Part shown: positions 1 to 4,696 of the stretch, one piece after another
Position numbering within the stretch: the stretch's first letter is position 1
Layout of the letters: each line of letters starts with the position of its first letter
From: Clostridia bacterium
GTDB lineage: Bacteria; Bacillota; Clostridia; Christensenellales; CAG-138
Assembly (NCBI GenBank): GCA_030530185.1
Contig: JAUMVL010000132.1
Coordinates: 1 to 5,142 of the forward strand
Length of the DNA: 5,142 nucleotides
Direction: 5' to 3'
Made by a program: the position numbers and the translations under genes
The notes under the pieces: generated by a model
Seen by the model: the letters and a program-made list of their open reading frames with translations, nothing else
The model's database searches: none
Told to the model about the DNA's origin: nothing

Positions 1-1
1 C

Positions 2-220
2 GATCGCTATCCGTCGCTCGAAACGTCTCCGATCCGACAGCCGCTCCTTGCGGCGTGGATCGGATGGATTGCAGGCGCGCTGCTGCTGCTTCCGATCATA
101 GCCGTTATCCTGATCGTGATTCTGGTACGGTGCAAGCGAAAAGCTGTGCGGAAAGCAGCTTATGCGGCTGAGAACGAAGCTTATGCGAAATCGGTGGAAA
201 GCGATCGCAAAGATTTGTAA
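2..220 (+). CDS. C-terminal end of an unidentified membrane protein (5' truncated by window)
   Basis: Only the last 72 residues are in the window; the frame is open from base 2 to a TAA at 218-220. They show a short polar stretch (residues 1-15 of the fragment), a strongly hydrophobic segment at about 16-42 rich in Leu, Ile and Val, then a basic tail beginning RCKRKAVRK and ending in a charged, helix-prone stretch. By the positive-inside rule the tail should be cytoplasmic, so the fragment looks like the last transmembrane helix or a C-terminal membrane anchor of a larger protein. No family motif is visible and the function cannot be assigned. The next gene starts 47 bases downstream in the same direction, and I see no terminator hairpin between them, so read-through is possible. 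Confidence 0.6.
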   Translation, partial: DRYPSLETSPIRQPLLAAWIGWIAGALLLLPIIAVILIVILVRCKRKAVRKAAYAAENEAYAKSVESDRKDL

Positions 221-231
221 AATACAGGTAT

Positions 232-237
232 TATAAT
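232..237 (+). promoter_or_regulatory. Possible -10 box (TATAAT) for the isomerase gene
   Basis: A perfect TATAAT lies 30 bases before the ATG at 268, which would place the transcription start near 244 and leave a leader of about 24 bases containing the ribosome-binding site. No convincing -35 hexamer sits 16-18 bases upstream (the sequence there is AAAGAT-like), and there is no TG for an extended -10. The assignment therefore rests on the -10 match and its position alone. Confidence 0.4.
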
Positions 238-267
238 CGTCCGGCAAGTTCGGAACAGGAGCAGCGT

Positions 268-1119
268 ATGATCACGAAAGCAGTCCAGCAGCTGATGCTG
301 GGAAAAGTTATCAAATCGGAGGAACAGACCGCGCATATACTGGATGTTATCAAGCTGGCAGGCTATGACGGGATCGAGCTGAACGGATTCATGATCCGTC
401 CGACGTCGCTGTTCGTACGTGCTTTGACCGCTGCCGCAGGTATGCCGGCAGGCCGCGGCGGGGCGTTCGATTGGGCGGCGCTGACCAAGGCGGCTGGCCT
501 TCGGGTCGTAGCGCTGCACGAGGATCTCGGCACGCTGCAAAAAGATCCGGAGGCGGCAATTCAAAAGGCAAAAAAACTCGGGACGGAGAACATCGTCATC
601 ACCGGCATGTACCGGTTCGATTACACCGATGCTGCCGCACTCGGCACGCTTTGCGCCGATCTCAACGCCATGGGTGAGCGACTGAAAGAGGCGGGCATCC
701 GGTTGCTGTATCACAATCACAACGTCGAACTGTGCCGCGTACAAAAGACCGGTAAGACTGCTTATGAAACGATTTTGAACGAAACCGATCCCGCCATTTT
801 GAACTTTGAATTCGACAGCTACTGGTTTGCCGACGGCGGCGCGGACGCGGGTCTTTGGATGGAGCGTCTCAAAGATCGTATGCGGCTTTGGCATATCAAC
901 GATCGCGGAACGCGTCTCAAGGGCACACCGATTACGCCGATCGTCAAGGCGGATGCGATGGAGCTCGGCTATGGCAGCATGAACCTCCATCGATTGACGG
1001 AGATTGCCAAGCAGAACAACATCGAAGCCGTCGTTTTGGAAACGCATAAAAACCACATCGACGGCGATCCGATCAAAAGTTTGCAGCGCTCGGCAGCCTA
1101 TCTCAACCGAAATTTTTAA
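268..1119 (+). CDS. Sugar phosphate isomerase/epimerase-like TIM-barrel protein (xylose isomerase-like, AP_endonuc_2 family)
   Basis: This 283-residue protein has the usual length for the family. The pattern seen is: GYDGIELNG (32-40, Glu37), LHEDL (83-87), YHNHNVEL (148-155, His149 and His151), FEFDSYWFADGG (180-191, Asp183), WHIND (208-212, His209 and Asp212), LGYGSMNL (233-240) and VVLETH (255-260, Glu258). In the family, the acidic residues and histidines at the C-terminal ends of the barrel strands bind a divalent metal that drives aldose-ketose isomerisation or epimerisation, so the catalytic set appears intact. Such enzymes are cytosolic and act on sugars, inositol derivatives or sugar phosphates; the substrate cannot be read from sequence. 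The start is supported by AGGAG at 257-261, six bases before the ATG. The gene has its own possible promoter and a strong terminator, so it is probably monocistronic, and nothing links it to the two-component system downstream. Confidence 0.88.
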   Translation: MITKAVQQLMLGKVIKSEEQTAHILDVIKLAGYDGIELNGFMIRPTSLFVRALTAAAGMPAGRGGAFDWAALTKAAGLRVVALHEDLGTLQKDPEAAIQKAKKLGTENIVITGMYRFDYTDAAALGTLCADLNAMGERLKEAGIRLLYHNHNVELCRVQKTGKTAYETILNETDPAILNFEFDSYWFADGGADAGLWMERLKDRMRLWHINDRGTRLKGTPITPIVKADAMELGYGSMNLHRLTEIAKQNNIEAVVLETHKNHIDGDPIKSLQRSAAYLNRNF

Positions 1120-1126
1120 GCAACTG

Positions 1127-1160
1127 CGATCCACAGCTCGATGCTGTGGATCGTTTTTTT
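1127..1160 (+). terminator. Intrinsic terminator of the isomerase gene
   Basis: A perfect 11-bp stem (CGATCCACAGC at 1127-1137 pairing with GCTGTGGATCG at 1143-1153) encloses a 5-base loop and is followed at once by seven T residues (1154-1160). It starts 7 bases after the isomerase stop codon. It should insulate the two-component operon from upstream transcription. Confidence 0.93.
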
Positions 1161-1166
1161 CCAAAA

Positions 1167-1225
1167 GTTGTAACAGAATTGTAGAATCTTTGGACATATT
1201 TGACAATTTACAACACGGTTACAAC
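1167..1225. promoter_or_regulatory. Four-site operator: two 11-bp-spaced TTACAAC repeats in each orientation, upstream of the response regulator
   Basis: On the plus strand, TTACAAC occurs at 1208-1214 and again at 1219-1225, an exact 11-bp period. On the minus strand, the same motif occurs at 1167-1173 (read as GTTGTAA on plus) and, with two changes, at 1178-1184 (ATTGTAG), also 11 bp apart. The two pairs form a dyad centred on 1196. Heptamers repeated every 11 bp are the classic target of OmpR/PhoB-type regulators, which bind head-to-tail. The downstream pair ends 8 bp before the -10 box, where an activator would replace a -35 element. The likely ligand is the response regulator encoded just downstream (autoregulation); that link is inferred. 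Confidence 0.72.
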
Positions 1226-1230
1226 TTTCA

Positions 1231-1239
1231 TGCTATACT
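1231..1239 (+). promoter_or_regulatory. Extended -10 promoter (TGC TATACT) of the two-component operon
   Basis: TATACT at 1234-1239 is preceded by TGC, an extended -10 arrangement. No -35 hexamer is present at 16-18 bp; the position is taken by the TTACAAC repeats. With the -10 ending at 1239, transcription should begin at about 1246, which is the A of the regulator's ATG, giving a leaderless transcript. Confidence 0.65.
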
Positions 1240-1245
1240 GCAAAC

Positions 1246-1899
1246 ATGGCAAAGATCATGGTTGTAGAAGATGAAAAAGCGATCAACGACTTGATCGCGC
1301 TCAATCTGAGAATGGTGGGACATGAGGTCGCGCAGGCAAGGAACGGGAAGGATGCAAGGAGACTGTTCAAAGAAAGCGCGTTCGATTTGCTGCTGCTCGA
1401 TGTGATGCTGCCCGATACGGACGGCTTTACCCTGTATCGCTATATGCAGACCGTGCCCGCAATTTTCGTAACCGCGCTCGGAGAAACGCGAAACAAGGTG
1501 CAGGGCTTTGAGCTCGGTGCCGACGATTATTTGGTTAAGCCCTTCGAGATACCGGAACTTTTGATGCGCGTCAATGCCGTGCTTCGCCGCACAATGAAAA
1601 TCGAGGACCGCTACGAGTACGGCGATTTGTGTGTGGATTTTCACGGGAGGACCGCTACAAAGGGCGGCGTGCCGGTCGAATTGACGGCACAGGAGTTTTC
1701 GCTGCTCGAAATCCTAATCCGCAATCGCAACATTGCGGTTTCGCGGCAGCAGATTTTGCACGACGCCTGGGGAATCTCCTTCATGGGAGAGACCCGGACG
1801 ATCGACGTCCATATCCAAAGGCTGCGCAAAAAACTCGGACTGGACAATCAGATCAAAACCGTCTACAAGTGCGGCTATCGCTTTGAGGACCGTTCATGA
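1246..1899 (+). CDS. OmpR/PhoB-family DNA-binding response regulator
   Basis: This 217-residue protein has a receiver domain (about 1-115) followed by a winged-helix DNA-binding domain (about 124-214). Receiver landmarks are all present: acidic pair Glu8/Asp9, phospho-acceptor Asp52 in LLLLDVMLP, Thr76 in FVTA, and Tyr95 and Lys98 in GADDYLVKPF. The C-terminal domain shows LTAQEFSLLEIL (146-157), a recognition-helix region TRTIDVHIQRLRKKLG (183-198) and the wing YKCGYRFE (207-214). The cytoplasmic partner kinase should phosphorylate Asp52 and promote dimerisation on tandem DNA repeats. Start choice: no in-frame start lies between the upstream TGA at 1201 and 1246, and MAKIMVVEDE is the canonical family N-terminus. 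No Shine-Dalgarno sequence precedes it, so translation is probably leaderless. Helix 3 of the receiver seems a few residues short (10 residues between Gly60 and Pro71). The gene resembles VanR/PhoP-type regulators of Firmicutes; the exact subgroup is uncertain. Confidence 0.95.
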   Translation: MAKIMVVEDEKAINDLIALNLRMVGHEVAQARNGKDARRLFKESAFDLLLLDVMLPDTDGFTLYRYMQTVPAIFVTALGETRNKVQGFELGADDYLVKPFEIPELLMRVNAVLRRTMKIEDRYEYGDLCVDFHGRTATKGGVPVELTAQEFSLLEILIRNRNIAVSRQQILHDAWGISFMGETRTIDVHIQRLRKKLGLDNQIKTVYKCGYRFEDRS

Positions 1900-3014
1900 A
1901 ACTCTGGCAGAAAAACTATCTTGTCACAGCACTCCTGTTTACAGGTGTGCTGTTTGCCTGTGTGGCGGTGCTGGTGATTTCATCGGCACGGATCAACGCG
2001 GCGCGTCTGCGCGACGGCGCGATCAGTGAGGAAAAGGCGATTGCCGGAGCCCTGGAAAATATGGTGCTTCACAGTGAAACCCCGAAAGAAGCTGTTGTCC
2101 GCGGAATTGCACGGCAATATGAACAAAACGGTACGTACTTGATGATACGGCATGCAGAGACCGAGTGGGTAAACCTGCTTGCATTTGAGGATACTGTTCC
2201 GGCAGGGACGCTGCAATGGTCAGCCCGGGACGGGCGCGTTTATATTTCAATCGGGGAAGCCTTCCGAGATGAATATGAAATGACGTTTCAGAAGGATGTG
2301 ACGGAACAAACCACAGCCATGGTGCAGAGCATCCTTGCTGCAGTCGGACTGTGCATGCTGCTTTCGATCGCGGTCGATACCATTTTGTATTACACCATGC
2401 TTCGGATCAATCAACCGCTTTCGCGCTTGTCGCACGAGCTGCGCACGCCGCTTACGGTTGTACGCGGATACGGTGAGCTGCTGAAGCTTGCGGCGCTCTC
2501 CGACGAGCAGCGCTATGATGCGGCATCCTATGTCGTTGAGGAGTGCGATCGCATGAAGGACATTATTCAAAAGATTCTTACGATGAACGATAAGGGCCAT
2601 ATTGATCGGGAGCGCATCTCAATTGCGGACCTGAAACAGCATCTTTCCATGACCTGGGAGGATGTTGCGATCGAAACAAAAGGCGAATCGGTCTATGGCG
2701 ATCAAACGCTTTTGATCAGTTTGCTCGACAATCTGATCGGAAATGCTAAAAAAGCCGGCGGCGCCGTAACCGTATGCCTTTCTCCACAGGTGTTTTCGGT
2801 AACGGATACCGGCCGCGGGATGGATGAAAAAACGCTTGCTTATGTCAACGATCCCGCGCATACGGCACGTCCGAATGATATCAGAAGCGGACTTGGCGTT
2901 CCGCTTTGCCATGAGATTGCAAAAAAACACGATGCCGTTTTGCACTATGCCTCTCGCGCGGGGGAGGGTACGACGGCCACGCTGCGGTTTTACAACTCTG
3001 ATACAACTCTGTGA
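1896..3014 (+). CDS. Membrane sensor histidine kinase, HAMP-less, partner of the response regulator
   Basis: This 372-residue protein has a first transmembrane helix (about 9-30), an extracytoplasmic sensor region of about 110 residues (31-141) with no family I recognise, and a second helix (about 142-168). The cytoplasmic dimerisation/phosphotransfer domain follows almost at once: the H-box is SHELRTPLT with His180, only about 12 residues after the membrane, so no room remains for a HAMP linker. The ATPase domain has an N-box around Asn279/Asn283, a G1 box DTGRGMD (304-310), a G2 box SGLGVPL (331-337), and a C-terminal GEGTTATL (356-363). The segment between G1 and G2 lacks the usual F-box Phe (DPA at 319-321 in place of EPF). 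The start overlaps the regulator stop as ATGA, with GAGGA at 1885-1889 six bases upstream, so translation is coupled. The last codons overlap operator repeats for the next gene. The sensed signal is unknown. Confidence 0.93.
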   Translation: MKLWQKNYLVTALLFTGVLFACVAVLVISSARINAARLRDGAISEEKAIAGALENMVLHSETPKEAVVRGIARQYEQNGTYLMIRHAETEWVNLLAFEDTVPAGTLQWSARDGRVYISIGEAFRDEYEMTFQKDVTEQTTAMVQSILAAVGLCMLLSIAVDTILYYTMLRINQPLSRLSHELRTPLTVVRGYGELLKLAALSDEQRYDAASYVVEECDRMKDIIQKILTMNDKGHIDRERISIADLKQHLSMTWEDVAIETKGESVYGDQTLLISLLDNLIGNAKKAGGAVTVCLSPQVFSVTDTGRGMDEKTLAYVNDPAHTARPNDIRSGLGVPLCHEIAKKHDAVLHYASRAGEGTTATLRFYNSDTTL

Positions 3015-3029
3015 GGACTCTGTTACAAG
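2990..3029 (+). promoter_or_regulatory. 11-bp tandem repeat operator spanning the end of the kinase gene
   Basis: Units of 11 bp run in register from 2990: TTACAACTCTG (2990-3000), ATACAACTCTG (3001-3011), TGAGGACTCTG (3012-3022, degenerate in its first half and containing the kinase stop codon), and TTACAAG starting the fourth unit at 3023. The first three share ACTCTG; copies one, two and four share the TACAA core found in front of the response regulator gene. Head-to-tail heptamers with an 11-bp period suit an OmpR/PhoB-type activator. The last heptamer ends 8 bp before the -10 box at 3038, the same spacing as at the regulator's own promoter. Confidence 0.72.
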
Positions 3030-3037
3030 CTTTTTTG

Positions 3038-3043
3038 TACAAT
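3038..3043 (+). promoter_or_regulatory. -10 box (TACAAT) for the exported-protein gene
   Basis: TACAAT matches the consensus at five of six positions, and a start near 3050 would leave a leader of about 25 bases that includes the ribosome-binding site at 3058-3064. The region 17 bp upstream (GGACTC) is not a -35 box, so the promoter probably needs the activator predicted to bind the tandem repeats at 2990-3029. Confidence 0.58.
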
Positions 3044-3057
3044 GGGGTCAGAACAGG

Positions 3058-3064
3058 AAAGGAG
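3058..3064 (+). promoter_or_regulatory. Ribosome-binding site AAAGGAG that fixes the start at 3075
   Basis: AAAGGAG lies 10 bases before the ATG at 3075. An earlier in-frame ATG at 3042 has no ribosome-binding site, overlaps the -10 box, and would put eleven polar residues in front of a normal signal or anchor sequence, so 3075 is the better start. Confidence 0.8.
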
Positions 3065-3074
3065 TTCAAACGAC

Positions 3075-4643
3075 ATGAAACAGTTTTTCAAAAACAATCG
3101 TCCGCTGTGGATCAGCTTTCTGATCACCGCAGCGGCGGCGATCCTGACCGTTACGGCAATCGCCTGCGCGGTCGTTCCGTCTACCGGCGCTCTTGCGGTG
3201 CGCACCGTTGCTGCGGCGCAGACCCTGCAGGAAAACGGAACAGATCCGATCGAGGACAACGTTGAAGACGGCGTTCCTACGCCGACGCCGGTTCCCGCGG
3301 AACAACCTGTCCAAGCGGGCGATCAGGCGGTAGCCGATCAGAACGTGAAAGCATGGCGCGAAGCGGATATCCGGAGAAGCCGGATGAATCGCGGCGTGAT
3401 CCCACACGGGAACGGGGAATGGCATCAGCCGTATCTCGAATGGGTCTCGAACGCCCTGAAGGAGGGCGAGGAGCACGATAAAGCGGTTGCGGCGGCGAAC
3501 GACTGGTTCCAAAAGCTTTGCGGTCTTTCGATGAAGCCCGAAACCACGGTGACAATCTGGCATGATCCCAAGGGGTATCGCGCCGATTACATCCAGGTTT
3601 CCGATGCCGATCAGGAAACGATTGTTTCAATGGATCGCAAAACGCTTGCTTTGATCAACCTCGATACTGCCCGTACCGACGGCAAACAGCTGCTTGCAAA
3701 CGACACGGCGACAAAGACGATTGGCGAAGTCCTTGCAGCGCTTTCCTATACGGCGCAAAAGACGGCCAAGGAGGAGTATGAATCCGAGTGGGCCGTTTAC
3801 ACCAAGGAAGGCCCGGTCGTCGTCATTGAACCGGTTTCCAACGCGATTGCGTCCGTCCGCGTGCACGAAAACGCTGCTTGCTACGAGGAACTGGTCTACT
3901 TCGTAGCCGACCTGCAGATGCATGCGGAATATGTGGAAAAAGTCAACGGCGAAGCGAAGTATCATGAGGGCAACGAGACGCAGCAGCTTGCACGCAATCC
4001 CGAGTCCATTACGTTTGCCCAGCTTCAGAATCTGGTCTCGCTGTTCTATCAGCAGGCAACGGGAGCATCCGGCGGAGTTGCAACTACCCTTCAGCCGGAA
4101 GAAGCGACGTTGTTTTTGGAACAGACAAACAGTCGGGAATCCTATTGGCTTGTGAAGAAGGAGTGCACCTACGGCAACATCGAAATGAAGGTTTCTGCCG
4201 ACAATGGATACATCCTGTCGTTTGCGGCGTCCGGCCTGTCGCAGGCGGACGGGACCAACCCGACGGCAAAGGTCATGAAGGAAGACGATGATTGGGACGA
4301 TATGACGTATACCGACCAGATCGAGCAGGAGTATATCCAGTATGTGCAGGATCATTTCGTTCCTTGGTTCAACGTCCTTGCGCGCGGACAGGAACGCGGA
4401 CAGGTTAAGGACGTGATGGTCAATGCTATTTATGATTTCTATTATGTCACGGTCGATATCGAACTGAACGATGGCACGACCTACGAGCTGCACTTCAGTC
4501 ATGGTATGCTCGATGAAATCGACTATTTCTTCAGCGCGGATTCCATGTGGCTCGACATTCCGTCCGGAACGATGAAAGAGGATGCGCTCTACCGCAACAA
4601 GGTCACCGGAGAGGAATTCTACAGTGCCGGTCTGTACTGGTAA
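3075..4643 (+). CDS. Exported or membrane-anchored protein of unknown function, predicted target of the adjacent two-component system
   Basis: This 522-residue protein is not one I recognise. It opens with a basic N-region (Lys2, Lys6, Arg9) and a hydrophobic core at about 11-34, followed by candidate signal peptidase sites after ALA (39-41) or AAA (46-48). It is either secreted or held by this segment as an N-terminal anchor. A permissive lipobox-like TAIAC at 27-31 is possible but lacks the usual Leu. Next comes a low-complexity linker (about 50-92) with PTPTPVP at 69-75, then a large mature region of about 430 residues, acidic overall, with a very acidic patch EDDDWDD (403-409) and three cysteines (149, 269, 364). 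Several stretches alternate helix-like and strand-like segments (for example 132-200, 345-385 and 445-490), which could be repeated alpha/beta modules, but no catalytic motif is evident. It has its own activator-type promoter 60 bases behind the kinase gene, and no terminator separates the two, so read-through is also likely. The role is inferred from context only: an envelope protein induced by, or modulating, the kinase. Confidence 0.85.
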   Translation: MKQFFKNNRPLWISFLITAAAAILTVTAIACAVVPSTGALAVRTVAAAQTLQENGTDPIEDNVEDGVPTPTPVPAEQPVQAGDQAVADQNVKAWREADIRRSRMNRGVIPHGNGEWHQPYLEWVSNALKEGEEHDKAVAAANDWFQKLCGLSMKPETTVTIWHDPKGYRADYIQVSDADQETIVSMDRKTLALINLDTARTDGKQLLANDTATKTIGEVLAALSYTAQKTAKEEYESEWAVYTKEGPVVVIEPVSNAIASVRVHENAACYEELVYFVADLQMHAEYVEKVNGEAKYHEGNETQQLARNPESITFAQLQNLVSLFYQQATGASGGVATTLQPEEATLFLEQTNSRESYWLVKKECTYGNIEMKVSADNGYILSFAASGLSQADGTNPTAKVMKEDDDWDDMTYTDQIEQEYIQYVQDHFVPWFNVLARGQERGQVKDVMVNAIYDFYYVTVDIELNDGTTYELHFSHGMLDEIDYFFSADSMWLDIPSGTMKEDALYRNKVTGEEFYSAGLYW

Positions 4644-4659
4644 AAGCAAAAAAGAAACG

Positions 4660-4689
4660 AAACGGCTTCGCAACAGCGGAGCCGTTTTT
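4660..4689 (+). terminator. Intrinsic terminator between convergent genes
   Basis: A 12-bp stem (4660-4671 with 4676-4687, including one G-U pair) has an AACA loop, and its right arm runs into five T residues (4685-4689). It lies 16 bases after the stop codon of the exported-protein gene. Read on the minus strand, the same hairpin has one mismatch and is followed by a T-rich stretch (the A-rich bases 4644-4659 on plus), so it may also end the pseudouridine synthase transcript. Confidence 0.88.
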
Positions 4690-4696
4690 CATGCCT

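Noticed and set aside
216..226. Small inverted repeat TGTA-AAA-TACA just before the TATAAT of the isomerase gene, possibly an operator
   Set aside because: Arms of 4 bp that overlap a stop codon are too short to support a repressor site, and they do not continue in the 11-bp pattern seen at the other promoters.
1200..1205. Perfect TTGACA as a -35 box for the regulator promoter
   Set aside because: It is 28 bp from the TATACT -10 box, far beyond the usual 16-18, and no -10-like hexamer lies at the right distance from it.
181..1206. Long open frame on the minus strand (341 codons) opposite the isomerase gene
   Set aside because: It lies entirely antisense to a gene with clear family motifs, has no ribosome-binding site or recognisable domain, and has a composition typical of mirrored codon bias.
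3042..3074. Earlier ATG start giving an 11-residue N-terminal extension to the exported protein
   Set aside because: It overlaps the -10 box, has no ribosome-binding site and would spoil the signal/anchor sequence; AAAGGAG at 3058-3064 serves the ATG at 3075.
2827..3650. Similar DNA and peptide (MDxKTLA) in the kinase (near 2821-2840) and in the exported protein (near 3631-3650)
   Set aside because: The match covers about 13 bases with no extension on either side and sits in unrelated folds; chance is the simplest explanation.
3627..4673. Long open frame on the minus strand (348 codons) opposite the exported-protein gene
   Set aside because: Its start lies inside the terminator hairpin region, it has no motif, and the plus-strand gene has a promoter, a ribosome-binding site and a signal sequence. 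The minus frame is a shadow.
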